64,000 nucleotides of DNA from Rhodobacter capsulatus. GTDB taxonomy: Bacteria > Pseudomonadota > Alphaproteobacteria > Rhodobacterales > Rhodobacteraceae. The position numbers were made by a program, and so were the translations under genes. The stretch covers positions 1-64,000 of the forward strand of contig NZ_SWJZ01000012.1 in assembly GCF_005144475.1 (NCBI RefSeq). The letters are read 5' to 3'. The notes beneath the pieces were generated by a model. It searched no databases, was not told the DNA's origin, and saw nothing but the letters and a program-made list of their open reading frames with translations. Shown in pieces: positions 54,247-62,969 of the stretch; position 1 is the first letter of the stretch, and each line of letters opens with the position of its first letter.

Positions 54247-55149
54247 TCAAGATTTGCGAGGGGATTCGGCCACGGTGCGGATCTGCACCGCCTGCAAGGG
54301 CTGCTCCGACCAGTGCTGAAAGAGCAGCACCGAGCCGTCGCGGCGACTGTGTGTCACACGGTCCAGATCGACCGTGGCGACGACCCAGCCGGGTTCGTCA
54401 TAGCCCCCGATCGCCAGCACGCCATCGTCCGGCCAGCCCGCGTCGGGCGGCCCGTAGATCCCTGCGGCGCCGTGATTTTCATCGACCGCGGGGCACCAGG
54501 GCGCAAGGCCCACGACCGGTGCCTGCACGGTCACGCACTGGTTTTCAAGCGCCCGCGCCTGCGCCCCGATCCGCACCCGGTTGTAGCCCGCGGCGGCATC
54601 GGTGCAGCTGGGCGCCAGCAGGATCTCTGCCCCCGCCTCGCACAAGGCCCGCGACAAAAGCGGAAATTCGCTGTCATAGCAGATCACGATGCCGATCTTG
54701 CCGATGCCTGTATCAAAGAGGGTGAGTCCCCGGCCCGGGCCGATGGTCCAGTCCTCGCGCTCGAAGCGGGTCATGATCGCCTTGTCCTGATGGCCGATCC
54801 GCCCCGACGGCCCGAACAGCACGGCGCGGTTGCGCAGATCGTAGCCGTCCTGCGCCGGGCCCGAGGGGGCAAGGATGTAAAGCCCGAATTCGATCGCGAG
54901 ACCCTCGAAATGACGCTCCATCGCGGCGCGGTGGTGCAGCACCTCGGCCACGGCGCGGCTCAGATCGGCGGCAACCTCGGCGCCGCCAAGGCTGGCCAGC
55001 TCCATCGCCGCATATTCGGGAAAGACCAGCAGATCGGCCTTTTTCAACGCCGCCATCTGCACCCAGGCGCGGGTCTTCGCCGCATAGGCGGCCCAGTCCC
55101 CGGCCCAGTCGAGCGGATAGGCCGCCGCGGCGATGGTGACATGTCTCAC
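54247..55149 (-). CDS. carbon-nitrogen hydrolase (nitrilase superfamily)
   Basis: 300 residues from GTG 55149, which overlaps the GNAT stop by 4 bases. The Glu-Lys-Cys triad is visible: [14 protein letters not shown] (Glu), [12 protein letters not shown] (Lys), and [13 protein letters not shown] (Cys). It hydrolyses an amide or nitrile; the substrate is unknown. It forms an operon with the acetyltransferase and the NTF2-like gene upstream. Confidence 0.9.
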   Translation of the reverse strand: MRHVTIAAAAYPLDWAGDWAAYAAKTRAWVQMAALKKADLLVFPEYAAMELASLGGAEVAADLSRAVAEVLHHRAAMERHFEGLAIEFGLYILAPSGPAQDGYDLRNRAVLFGPSGRIGHQDKAIMTRFEREDWTIGPGRGLTLFDTGIGKIGIVICYDSEFPLLSRALCEAGAEILLAPSCTDAAAGYNRVRIGAQARALENQCVTVQAPVVGLAPWCPAVDENHGAAGIYGPPDAGWPDDGVLAIGGYDEPGWVVATVDLDRVTHSRRDGSVLLFQHWSEQPLQAVQIRTVAESPRKS

Positions 55150-55727
55150 AGCGGCTTCCCCCAGAATTGCAGCGGTTTCACAGTCTCGCCCGCGGCGCCA
55201 AGATCCGTCCAGCGGAAATGCGCGATCACGCCGGGCAGGGGCGCATAGCCGCGCTTTTGCCAAAACCCGTCAAGCGGGCGGTAAGTGTCTGGTTTCAGGG
55301 GATGATCCTTGGGACGGATCACCGCGCAAAAGGCGCTGAAGCGGCGGCCCAGCGCCCTTGCATGGGTCTCGCGCGCGTCGAAGAAGGCGTGGCCAAGGCC
55401 CTGCCCGCGATAGTCGGGCAAAAGCACCGACTCGGCGCAGTAAAAGACCGTCTCGAGCGGCAGGCCGGTCGCGGCGAAGGGGGCGGCGAAATCTTCCGCA
55501 TGGTCTTCGAGCGGCGTGCCGGTGGCGGCGCCGACCAGCCGCGGCCCGTCAAAGGCGCCGACGACGACGGCGCCCGAAGAGCTGCGGTAGCTCTCCAGAT
55601 AGCGGCGTTCGTAATCGAGCGCGCCGTCATACAGATAGGGCCAGTCGCGAAAGACCGCGATGCGCAGCGCCGCGACATCGTCGAGCGCGGCATCCAGCGC
55701 GGCGCCGGTCAGAACCCGGGTCTGCAT
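55146..55727 (-). CDS. GNAT-family N-acetyltransferase
   Basis: 193 residues. The acetyl-CoA loop is LLPDYRGQGLGHAFFDARE (the RGQGLG form of R/Q-x-x-G-x-G/A), with a GAVVVGAFDGPRLVGAAT strand pair before it. The substrate is unknown. Its start and the stop of the preceding NTF2-like gene share one base. Confidence 0.85.
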   Translation of the reverse strand: MQTRVLTGAALDAALDDVAALRIAVFRDWPYLYDGALDYERRYLESYRSSSGAVVVGAFDGPRLVGAATGTPLEDHAEDFAAPFAATGLPLETVFYCAESVLLPDYRGQGLGHAFFDARETHARALGRRFSAFCAVIRPKDHPLKPDTYRPLDGFWQKRGYAPLPGVIAHFRWTDLGAAGETVKPLQFWGKPL

Positions 55728-56134
55728 CAGCGGACCTGACGGATCCAGTCGGCGAGGTTGTAATAGGTGGTGACGCGCTGGATCCGGTCGCCGCGCAGGG
55801 TGAAGAAGCTGCCCGCGGGCAGGATGTAGCTTTGGCCGCGCGCTTCGGGCAGGCCCGTGTCGGTGGCGACATAGGTGCCGTGGACGACAAATTCCGCCGC
55901 CGCGCGGCTGCCCGCGTCAGTCGCCATCACCACGATGTCGGTCAGCTTTTCGCGATAGCAGCGGGACATGTGGGCATTGAAATCGCGGAACTTTTCGACG
56001 CCGCGGCGGATCTGGCCCTCGTTGACGTGATGTTCGAAATCGTCAGTCAGAAGCGCCTCCATCGCCGAGGTATCGCCCCGGTTGAAGGCGTCGTAATAGG
56101 CGGAAATCACGGCAAGGGCGGCGGCGCGGGGCAT
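55727..56134 (-). CDS. SnoaL/NTF2-like small protein (ketosteroid isomerase-related)
   Basis: 135 residues from ATG 56134, with AAGGAGG 5 bases upstream; an earlier in-frame ATG at 56179 is less likely. Fold cues: AYYDAFNRGDTSAMEALLTD at the N-terminus, then DFEHHVNEGQIRRGVEKFRDF and TLRGDRIQRVTTYYN at the end. The hydrophobic pocket could bind a small ligand; no catalytic call is safe. First gene of a three-gene operon with the GNAT and CN hydrolase. Confidence 0.82.
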   Translation of the reverse strand: MPRAAALAVISAYYDAFNRGDTSAMEALLTDDFEHHVNEGQIRRGVEKFRDFNAHMSRCYREKLTDIVVMATDAGSRAAAEFVVHGTYVATDTGLPEARGQSYILPAGSFFTLRGDRIQRVTTYYNLADWIRQVR

Positions 56135-56228
56135 CGGATCCTCCTTCTGAGGCCCCATCTGTGGCATGGGCCGGGGCATTGGTCAAACCTTGGAACCGGC
56201 AGGGCATGGGGCAAAAGCGGCATGGGGT

Positions 56229-56437
56229 TCGGGCGGAACAGGAAACGCGACCCGCGTTTCCCCGCCCGCAGCGCCCGGTTGCGGCATGACCGTTTCAACC
56301 CGCAAGACAGAGGGCAGCGCCCGGCCCGGCGGGCGAGAAGCGCCCGCCATGGGCGGGGCGGGCGCTGCCCGAGGGCCTCTGGGCCCTCGGGGGTCACGGG
56401 GCTTCTGTCGCGCAGGGCCAAGGCGATGGCCTTGGCC
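56229..56437 (-). repeat. 209-bp dispersed structured element, copy 3
   Basis: It starts 8 bases after the stop of the QorB-like gene (minus strand). Hairpins: A, CGGGCGG..CCGCCCG around GGAAACGCG-acc-CGCGTTTCC. B, GGGCAGCGCCCG..CGGGCGCTGCCC around GGCGGGCG-agaag-CGCCCGCC. C, CCGAGGGCC-tctg-GGCCCTCGG. D, GGCCAAGGC-gatg-GCCTTGGCC. It fills most of the 311-base gap 56135-56445. Confidence 0.92.
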
Positions 56438-56445
56438 AAGGCCGC

Positions 56446-57279
56446 TCACGCCAGCGCCGCGCGCACGGTTTCCGCCACCGGCACCGTCGGCCGCCCGATC
56501 AGCCGCGAGAGCGTGTGGCTGTCGTCGTAAAGCGCCCCGGCCGTGCCCGTCACCGCATCGGATTCGGCCAGCGTCGCCGCAAAGGCGGCAGGCAGGCCGA
56601 AGCCCTCCAGCGCCTTGGCATAGTCCGCCTGCGTCATGTTCACATAGGCCACCGGCTTGCCCACCTGCGCCGAAACCTCGGCCGCCAGTTCCGCCATGGT
56701 GAAGGCCGTGTCGCCCGCCAGCTCGTAGACCTGCCCCTCATGGCCCGGCTCCAGCGCCACCACCGCCGCCGCTTCGGCGTAATCGGCCCGCGGCGCGGTC
56801 GAGAACTTGCCCTCGCCCGCCGCCCCGATCAGCGCCCCATGCGCCAGCGCCGCGCCCAGATTGCCGGTCAGGTTTTCCGTGTACCAGCCGTTGCGCAGGA
56901 TCGAATAAGCCACGCCCGAGGCCTTCAGCGCGGCTTCCGTCGCGATGTGATCAGCGGCCAGCAGAGTCATCGGCGAGGCGTCACCCTTGAGCAGCGACGT
57001 ATAGACGATCCGCCCCACGCCCGCGGCCTTCGCGGCGGCAATGGCGCGGGCGTGCTGCCCGGCGCGGTCGTTGAAATCATTGCTGGAAATCAGGATCAGC
57101 ACCGAAACCCCGGCCAGCGCCGCCGCATCGGGGGCGGTGTAGTCGAAGGCCCGGGCCTCGTATCCCACGATGCGCGAGGGCGTGCGGGCAAGGGCTACGG
57201 GATCGGCCCCCCGGGCTTTCAGCGCGGCAAGGACAAGCGTCCCCAGTTGGCCGGTGGCGGCAGAGACGGCGATGGTCAT
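56446..57279 (-). CDS. NAD(P)H:quinone oxidoreductase, QorB/NmrA-like
   Basis: 277 residues from ATG 57279 with GGAG 6 bases upstream. The Rossmann start is IAVSAATGQLGTLVLAALK, and ILRNGWYTENLTGNL is the characteristic segment of QorB (YtfG). It reduces quinones with NADPH. It is divergent from an HxlR-type regulator gene, the same pair as ytfG/ytfH in enterobacteria. Confidence 0.88.
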   Translation of the reverse strand: MTIAVSAATGQLGTLVLAALKARGADPVALARTPSRIVGYEARAFDYTAPDAAALAGVSVLILISSNDFNDRAGQHARAIAAAKAAGVGRIVYTSLLKGDASPMTLLAADHIATEAALKASGVAYSILRNGWYTENLTGNLGAALAHGALIGAAGEGKFSTAPRADYAEAAAVVALEPGHEGQVYELAGDTAFTMAELAAEVSAQVGKPVAYVNMTQADYAKALEGFGLPAAFAATLAESDAVTGTAGALYDDSHTLSRLIGRPTVPVAETVRAALA

Positions 57280-57331
57280 GGCAAACTCCATTCGTTGACT
57301 TGCCCGATCTGGCCACAGGTGCTATCAAAAC

Positions 57332-57356
57332 GTAAGTACCCACATTTCTGTAAGTA
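57332..57356. promoter_or_regulatory. GTAAGTA direct repeat in the qorB/hxlR gap
   Basis: GTAAGTA at 57332-57338 and again at 57350-57356, 18 bases start to start, in the 87-base gap between divergent genes. Candidate operator of the HxlR-type regulator. Confidence 0.5.
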
Positions 57357-57366
57357 TCCGGAAAAG

Positions 57367-57759
57367 ATGCACAGCCCCCCCGCCGTCCTTGCAGAGCTGC
57401 CGCGTGGCGATGTTCTGGCCCCCGACTGCCCGTCGCGGCAGATCCTGCAGCATGTCACCTCGCGCTGGGGCGGGCTTGTGATGATCGCGCTTGGCCGCGA
57501 GACGCTGCGATTCGCGCAGCTGCGCCGCAAGATCGGCGGGATTTCCGAACGGATGCTGGCGCAGACGCTGCAGGTGCTGGAGGCCGACGGTCTGGTGGCG
57601 CGGCACGATCACGGCGAAGTGCCGCCGCGCGTCGATTACCGCCTGACCCCCGCGGGTTGGGAAATCGCGACGCGGGTCTTTGCGCTGACCGACTGGATCG
57701 AGACGCATCTGCCGGAGCTGCTGGCAGAGCGGGCGGCACCGGCTCAGGCCTTGGGCTGA
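57367..57759 (+). CDS. HxlR-family transcriptional regulator (QorR/YtfH-like)
   Basis: 130 residues. The HxlR core is DCPSRQILQHVTSRWGGLVM followed by LRFAQLRRKIGGISERMLAQTL and VDYRLTPAGWE. The Cys in APDCPSR sits where QorR-type members carry a redox-sensing Cys, so it may respond to disulfide or quinone stress and control the divergent QorB gene. Its 3' end overlaps the convergent phosphatase gene by 16 bases. Confidence 0.9.
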   Translation: MHSPPAVLAELPRGDVLAPDCPSRQILQHVTSRWGGLVMIALGRETLRFAQLRRKIGGISERMLAQTLQVLEADGLVARHDHGEVPPRVDYRLTPAGWEIATRVFALTDWIETHLPELLAERAAPAQALG

Positions 57760-58196
57760 CCGAAGCGTTCAAGGATATGATCGCGGATCTGGTCGCGGGT
57801 CTGGCGGTAGTAATGCAGCCGCGCCTCGCGCCCCTCGCCCAGCCCGGTCGGGTCCATGATCGCCCAGTGCACGACCTCGATATGGTAGAAGCGCGTCAGA
57901 TCGAGCGCCTGATGGTAAGACGCGGGGGAGAGCGCGATGACCAGATCAAAGGCCCCCAGATCGTCGCCCATCTCCTTGAGTTCATGGAAACTTCTGGCCT
58001 GATGCCGTTCCAGGTCGACGCCGATTTCCGCACAGACAGCAATCGCGAAGCCATCGGTGTCCAGATCGGCCTTGACCCCCACCGACTGCACATAGACCTC
58101 GCGGCCGTAGAACTGCTTCATCATCCCTTCGGCCATCGGCGAGCGCGTCGCGTTATGGTCGCAGCAGAACAGGACGGCGTTGGGAAGCTTGCCCAT
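57744..58196 (-). CDS. low-molecular-weight phosphotyrosine phosphatase-like protein
   Basis: 150 residues from ATG 58196, which shares a base with the UPF0262 stop. The P-loop reads FCCDHNATRSPMAEG, i.e. a C-x5-R site in a non-standard CDHNATR form, and DPTGLGEG near the end corresponds to the general-acid region. Such proteins are encoded next to UPF0262 and hisD in alphaproteobacteria. The target is unknown. Confidence 0.88.
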   Translation of the reverse strand: MGKLPNAVLFCCDHNATRSPMAEGMMKQFYGREVYVQSVGVKADLDTDGFAIAVCAEIGVDLERHQARSFHELKEMGDDLGAFDLVIALSPASYHQALDLTRFYHIEVVHWAIMDPTGLGEGREARLHYYRQTRDQIRDHILERFGQPKA

Positions 58197-58675
58197 CAGC
58201 TCACCGGGGTCAGCACGCAAACAAGGGTGAAGAGCCGCCGGGCGGTGTCGATGTCGATCTCGGCCTTGCCGGTCAGACGTTCCTGCAGCACCCGCGCGCC
58301 CTCGTTGTGGATGCCGCGCCGGGCCATGTCCACCGCCTCGATCTGGCTGGGCGGCAGTTTCTTCACCGCCTCGAAATAGCTTTCGCAGATCTGGAAATAA
58401 TCCTTCACCACCTGCCGGAACGGGCCGAAGGACAGATGGAACTCGGCCACCTTGGCGCCGGTTTCCAGACAGGTGTCGAACACGAGCCGCCCGTCGCGCA
58501 CCGACAACGTCAGCGCAAAGGGCCCCTCGGGCGCGGCGCCGCCCTCGCGGCCGGGGATCACCCAGCTGTTGTCCTCGAGCAGGTCGAAAACCGCGACGCG
58601 GCGTTCCTGCTCGATCTCGGGCGTCGGCGCGGGCAGGCCCGAATCGTCGATCTCAAGGCGGGTGATGCGGCTCAT
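58196..58675 (-). CDS. UPF0262 family protein
   Basis: 159 residues: FDLLEDNSWVIPG, FALTLSVRDGRLVFD and SQIEAVDMARRGIHNEGARVL are typical of UPF0262, a family restricted mainly to alphaproteobacteria with no known function. Translationally coupled to hisD (4-base overlap) and to the phosphatase. Confidence 0.9.
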   Translation of the reverse strand: MSRITRLEIDDSGLPAPTPEIEQERRVAVFDLLEDNSWVIPGREGGAAPEGPFALTLSVRDGRLVFDTCLETGAKVAEFHLSFGPFRQVVKDYFQICESYFEAVKKLPPSQIEAVDMARRGIHNEGARVLQERLTGKAEIDIDTARRLFTLVCVLTPVS

Positions 58676-59988
58676 TCTGTCGCCTTTTCGTTCAATGCAT
58701 CAAGACGCGCGCGGACGGACAACCCATGCGCCTGCAGGCTTTCCGAAATGGCGAGCGTTTCCGCCGCCGGGCCGATCGCACGCAAGGCCTCGGGCGTCAT
58801 TTTCGCCAGCGTCGTGCGCTTGAGGAAATCCATCACCGAAAGCCCCGAGGAAAACCGCGCCGAGCGCGCCGTGGGCAGAACATGGTTCGGCCCGCCAACG
58901 TAATCGCCGATCGCCTCGGGCGTCCATTGGCCGAGGAAAATCGCGCCCGCATGGGTGATCTGACCTGCGAGCGCCTCGGGGTCGGCGACGCACAGCTCAA
59001 GGTGTTCGGGGGCAACCCGGTTCGAGAGCATCGCCGCCTCGGCCAGATCGCGGGTGACGATCACCGCGCCGAAATCGCGCCAGCTGGCCCCGGCAATGTC
59101 GCGCCGCTCCAGCGTCTCAAGCCGCTTTTCCACCGCCGCCGTCACGGCTTTGGCAAAACCGGCATCGGGGGTCAGGATCAGCGCCTGCGCCGATTGGTCG
59201 TGTTCGGCCTGGCTCAGCAGATCCAGCGCCACCCAGTCGGGGTTCGCCGTCTCGTCCGCGATCACCAGAATTTCCGAAGGCCCGGCGATCATGTCGATGC
59301 CGACGCGGCCAAAGACCCGCCGCTTCGCCGCCGCCACGAAGGCATTGCCCGGCCCGGTGATCTTGTCGACCGGCGCGATCGTCGCCGTGCCATAGGCCAA
59401 AGCCGCCACCGCCTGCGCGCCGCCGATGCGGTAGACCGTGTCCACCCCGGCGATCTCGGCGGCCAGAAGCACCAGCGGATTGACCACGCCCCCGGGCGTC
59501 GGGCAGACGACAACAAGCCGCTCCACCCCCGCCACCTTGGCCGGGATCGCATTCATCAAGACGGACGAGGGATAGGAGGCGAGCCCCCCCGGCACATAAA
59601 GCCCGGCGGCCGAGACGGGCGACCAGCGCCAGCCCAGCTCCGCCCCGGTGGCCTCGGTCCAGCGTTCTTCCATCACCGGCATCTGCCGGGCGTGATAGGC
59701 CCGGATACGCTCGGCCGCGAGTTCGAGCGCCGCGCGCTCGGCCGCGGGCACCTTGGCGATTTCCGCCGCAATCTCGGCCTTCGAAAAGGCGAGCGTCTCG
59801 GGTGTCAGATCGAGCCGGTCGAATTTCGACGTGTAGTCGATCACCGCCGCATCGCCGCGCGCACGCACCTCGGCGATGATCGCCGCCACCGTCGCATCGA
59901 CATCGGGGCTGTCCTCGCGCTTCATCCCCAGAAGGGCGGTGAAACGGGTCTCGAAATCATCGGCATCGGTGGTCAGGAAATGCGGCAT
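58672..59988 (-). CDS. hisD: histidinol dehydrogenase
   Basis: 438 residues from ATG 59988 with AAGGAG 6 bases upstream. It carries out the last two oxidations of histidine synthesis. Signatures: VCPTPGGVVNPLVLLAAEIAG in part, IDMIAGPSEILVIAD, the catalytic-type LSQAEHDQSAQ, and near the end APEHLELCV. Other his genes are not in the window. A 55-base hairpin lies in its leader region. Confidence 0.96.
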   Translation of the reverse strand: MPHFLTTDADDFETRFTALLGMKREDSPDVDATVAAIIAEVRARGDAAVIDYTSKFDRLDLTPETLAFSKAEIAAEIAKVPAAERAALELAAERIRAYHARQMPVMEERWTEATGAELGWRWSPVSAAGLYVPGGLASYPSSVLMNAIPAKVAGVERLVVVCPTPGGVVNPLVLLAAEIAGVDTVYRIGGAQAVAALAYGTATIAPVDKITGPGNAFVAAAKRRVFGRVGIDMIAGPSEILVIADETANPDWVALDLLSQAEHDQSAQALILTPDAGFAKAVTAAVEKRLETLERRDIAGASWRDFGAVIVTRDLAEAAMLSNRVAPEHLELCVADPEALAGQITHAGAIFLGQWTPEAIGDYVGGPNHVLPTARSARFSSGLSVMDFLKRTTLAKMTPEALRAIGPAAETLAISESLQAHGLSVRARLDALNEKATE

Positions 59989-60080
59989 CGGAGGCTCCTT
60001 CTTGACCAAGGGGATAGAGCGAAGCGGGACGCGGGGCAAGCTTCGCGCGCGGCCGCGCCCTGCGGCATCCGTCGCGAAAG

Positions 60081-60135
60081 GGCGTATTTCGGCCAAGAAG
60101 AAACCCATACCGTTTCTTCTTGGCGCAAATACGCC
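60081..60135. repeat. very long inverted repeat between the GNAT and hisD genes
   Basis: GGCGTATTT (60081-60089) pairs with AAATACGCC (60127-60135), and GCCAAGAAGAAAC (60092-60104) pairs with GTTTCTTCTTGGC (60112-60124): 22 paired positions, a 2x2 internal loop and a 7-base apical loop. Each arm is itself a copy of the dispersed (G/A)TATTTG.GCCAAGA motif, so two copies face each other. It may end the upstream transcript or act as a leader structure for hisD. Confidence 0.85.
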
Positions 60136-60162
60136 TCTGCCTTGCGGGCCGGGCGCGGCGTT

Positions 60163-60639
60163 TCAGATCAGGCGCTTGTGCAGGGGATGGCCAAGCAGCC
60201 AGCCGCCACCGCCGCCGCGGTCATCCATCTGCCAGCCCTGACGGCGATAAAAGCCAAGCGCGGTGTTGGTCGCGGTCAGCCGCGCCTCGACGCGGCCATG
60301 GGCGCGCAATTCCTCTTCCAGCGCCGCCAGCAGGGCGCGGCCGCAGCCCTTGCCCTGCGCCTCCGGCGCGGCAAAGAGCAGCCGGATCCGGCCCTCCCCG
60401 TCGGGCTGATGGCGCCAGTCGATCGCGCCCACGGCGACGATGCCCTCGGGTTCCGCGACGAACAGCCGCTGCTCGGGGTCGTGCAGGATCGAGGCGAGCG
60501 CCTTCGGGCTGTTCGAGGCGACCCAGGGCCGGATGCGCTCGGGGTCGTCCCGGTGATCGGCGCGGCACAAAGCGGTGATCGACGCGCCGATCACCGCCGA
60601 CAGGACGGGCAGTTCCTCGGATCGGGCAGGACGGATCAT
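60163..60639 (-). CDS. GNAT-family N-acetyltransferase
   Basis: 158 residues. Acetyl-CoA site APEAQGKGCGRALLAALEEEL, later NTALGFYRRQGWQ, both typical of GNATs. A run of five Gly near the C-terminus (DDRGGGGGWLLGHPL). The substrate is unknown. It lies between the DUF2948 gene (13 bases upstream) and hisD. Confidence 0.87.
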   Translation of the reverse strand: MIRPARSEELPVLSAVIGASITALCRADHRDDPERIRPWVASNSPKALASILHDPEQRLFVAEPEGIVAVGAIDWRHQPDGEGRIRLLFAAPEAQGKGCGRALLAALEEELRAHGRVEARLTATNTALGFYRRQGWQMDDRGGGGGWLLGHPLHKRLI

Positions 60640-60652
60640 GATCTTCGACCTT

Positions 60653-61132
60653 CTATTCCGGGTGGGTCGGCGCCTGGCCCGAAACGGCCCGATAGGGCCG
60701 CGTCACATCCCGCAGATCGACGGACAGGCATTCGACCCCGGCGGCAATCGCCCCATCCCCCGCAAGGGTGATCACCACGCGCCCTGCCCCCTCGGCCCCC
60801 GGCTCGAAGGTGATGTCGAGCGCCGAGAGCACCAGATCCGGGTCCTTGCGGTCAAACCCCTGCGAGGCGACCTGGGTCACGTCGGAGAGCACCAGAAGCG
60901 ATTGCACCCGCTCGTAGGGGCGACGCTCGGCCTCGGCCGCCGCCTTGTCCTCCCAGCGGAAGCGGTTGAGCAGCATCGAGAGCCGCCGGGCCTTCGGCTC
61001 GTAGCGGATTTCAGTCACCGGCAGGACGGCATCCTGCACCAGCGCCGCCAGCACGCCCAGATCCACCGCGCTTTCGGCGCGCAGGGTCAGCGGCCCTTCG
61101 GCCCCGTCGTCAAACCGTGCATCCCGGCTCAT
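60653..61132 (-). CDS. DUF2948 family protein
   Basis: 159 residues: [20 protein letters not shown] at the N-terminus, [20 protein letters not shown], and near the end [14 protein letters not shown] match the DUF2948 pattern; the family regularly follows murA in Rhodobacterales. No function is known. Its start overlaps the murA stop by 4 bases. Confidence 0.85.
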   Translation of the reverse strand: MSRDARFDDGAEGPLTLRAESAVDLGVLAALVQDAVLPVTEIRYEPKARRLSMLLNRFRWEDKAAAEAERRPYERVQSLLVLSDVTQVASQGFDRKDPDLVLSALDITFEPGAEGAGRVVITLAGDGAIAAGVECLSVDLRDVTRPYRAVSGQAPTHPE

Positions 61133-62397
61133 TCGCCCTTCACCCGTTCGATATGCGCCCCGACGGCGCGCAGCTTTTCTTCTACCCGTTCGTAGCCGCG
61201 ATCAAGGTGGTAAACTCGGCTGACCACCGTCTCGCCTTCGGCGGCCAGACCGGCCAGAATCAAGGAAACCGAGGCCCGCAAATCAGTTGCCATGACCCGC
61301 GCGCCTTTCAGACGGTCGACGCCATGCACTTTTGCAACACCGCCATGCACCTCGATCCGCGCTCCCATCCGCGCCAGTTCGGGCGCATGCATGAAGCGAT
61401 TCTCGAAAATCCGCTCTTCCAGCACGGAGGTTCCCTCGGCCGTGCAAAGCAAAGCCATCATCTGCGCCTGCAGGTCGGTCGGAAAGCCGGGGAAAGGCTC
61501 GGTCACCACATCGACGGCGCGGATGCGGCCGTTCTTGCGTTTGACCTTGAGGCCGCGCGCGGTTTCCTCGACCGAGATCCCCGCCGCATCCAGTTTCTCG
61601 CAGAAGCTTGCGACCAGCTCGATCCGGCCGCCCAGGCATTCCACCTCGCCGCCGCAGATCGCGGGCGCCAGCATGTAGGTGCCCAGCTCGATCCGGTCGG
61701 TGACGACGGGATGCGTCGCCCCGTGCAGCCGATCGACGCCCTGAATGGTGATCGTCGCCGTCCCCTCGCCCTCGATTTGCGCCCCCATCGCCCGCAGGCA
61801 GCGCGCCAGATCAACGATTTCGGGCTCCCGCGCGGCGTTTTTCAGCACCGAGGTGCCCTTGGCCAGCACCGCCGCCATCAGGAAATTCTCGGTCGCGCCG
61901 ACCGAGGCAAAGCGCATCTCATGCACTGCGCCCTTCAGCCCGCCGCGCGCATTGGCGTGCAGATAGCCTTCCTTCAGCTCGATCTCGGCCCCCAAGGCGG
62001 TCAGCGCATCGATGTGAATGTCCATCGGCCGCGCCCCGATCGCACAGCCGCCCGGCAGCGACACGACCGCATGGCCAAGCCGCGCCAGAAGCGGGCCCAG
62101 CACCAGATTCGAGGCCCGCATCTTCCGCACGATGTCATAATCGGCGACCGGGTTGATCTCGCCGTGGCACGAGGTGGCCAGCACCTTGCCGTCTTGCAGC
62201 GCGGTGACCTCGGCGCCGAGGCTGGCCAGCAGCTGCGTCATCGTGCGGATGTCGGAAAGCCGCGGCGCATTGGTCAGCGTCAGCGGTTCTTCGGACAGCA
62301 GGGTGGCGGGCATCAGCGCCAGACAGGCATTCTTGGCGCCCGCAATCGGGATCTGCCCGGAAAGCGGCCCGTTGCCGCGCACAAGGATACTGTCCAC
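61129..62397 (-). CDS. murA: UDP-N-acetylglucosamine 1-carboxyvinyltransferase
   Basis: 422 residues from GTG 62397, with GGAGGAG provided by the end of the upstream small gene. The first committed step of peptidoglycan synthesis. The PEP/fosfomycin Cys is Cys118 in [24 protein letters not shown] and the C-terminal [19 protein letters not shown] are typical. It is intact. Confidence 0.97.
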   Translation of the reverse strand: MDSILVRGNGPLSGQIPIAGAKNACLALMPATLLSEEPLTLTNAPRLSDIRTMTQLLASLGAEVTALQDGKVLATSCHGEINPVADYDIVRKMRASNLVLGPLLARLGHAVVSLPGGCAIGARPMDIHIDALTALGAEIELKEGYLHANARGGLKGAVHEMRFASVGATENFLMAAVLAKGTSVLKNAAREPEIVDLARCLRAMGAQIEGEGTATITIQGVDRLHGATHPVVTDRIELGTYMLAPAICGGEVECLGGRIELVASFCEKLDAAGISVEETARGLKVKRKNGRIRAVDVVTEPFPGFPTDLQAQMMALLCTAEGTSVLEERIFENRFMHAPELARMGARIEVHGGVAKVHGVDRLKGARVMATDLRASVSLILAGLAAEGETVVSRVYHLDRGYERVEEKLRAVGAHIERVKGE

Positions 62398-62401
62398 TCG
62401 C

Positions 62402-62566
62402 TCACTCCTCCGGGCCGGTTTCGGCCGTCTCGTTGTTGTTTTCCTCGGCGGACCGCGCCCGCGCCTGCGCCTTGCGCCGCGTCAGATTGGCGCGCAGGGC
62501 GGCGGCCAGACGCGCGTCGCGCGTGGCGTCAGAGGCGGTTTTCCGGCTGGGGGTGTCCTTTGTCAT
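62402..62566 (-). CDS. 54-residue charged small protein upstream of murA
   Basis: Starts [20 protein letters not shown] and continues as an Arg/Ala helix ([20 protein letters not shown]) with an acidic C-terminus ([14 protein letters not shown]). The stop is 4 bases before the murA GTG, and its last codons GAGGAG form the murA ribosome site, so the two are coupled. Small proteins of this type precede murA in related genomes (from memory). Function unknown. Confidence 0.75.
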   Translation of the reverse strand: MTKDTPSRKTASDATRDARLAAALRANLTRRKAQARARSAEENNNETAETGPEE

Positions 62567-62619
62567 GCGCCCTTTTAGCGAGGCCGATGAAATGTGTCGA
62601 GAGAGGGTGAATATTTGGC

Positions 62620-62648
62620 TTGCGCACCCCGCCCGAGTCGTCTAAATC
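62620..62648 (+). promoter_or_regulatory. probable promoter of tRNA-Thr
   Basis: TTGCGC (62620-62625), then TAAATC (62643-62648) with a 17-base spacer, 40 bases before the tRNA. Also CTAAAT with 16. Weak but well placed. Confidence 0.4.
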
Positions 62649-62688
62649 CCCGCCACGGTCAACGAAGACCAGCGCGAAAGCGTCGGAT

Positions 62689-62763
<75 letters not shown>

Positions 62764-62814
62764 TAAATCTTCAGAAAAACAGGTAGTTCGGCAGGTCGGG
62801 CGGCAGTCGACCCC

Positions 62815-62834
62815 GTTACCCCAAGTTACCCCAA
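62815..62834. repeat. tandem 10-bp repeat GTTACCCCAA
   Basis: Two abutting perfect copies (62815-62824, 62825-62834) 52 bases after tRNA-Thr, in otherwise gene-free sequence. Could be a recombinase or regulator site at the edge of the island. Confidence 0.55.
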
Positions 62835-62935
62835 GCCCAGTTTTGCCGCATTTTGTGTTGCGCGAATTGGCGCGGATTCAGGCCGCGATTAGCGCAATCG
62901 CTAGAAGAACCCCCATCACAGAAGACTCCGCTCAC

Positions 62936-62954
62936 GACAGGTGCTGTGCCTGTC
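62936..62954 (+). other. hairpin before the first island gene
   Basis: GACAGG, loop TGCTGTG, CCTGTC, ending just before GAGAGGAG, the ribosome site of the gene at 62970. It could influence ribosome access. Confidence 0.4.
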
Positions 62955-62969
62955 TGAGAGGAGTAGACC

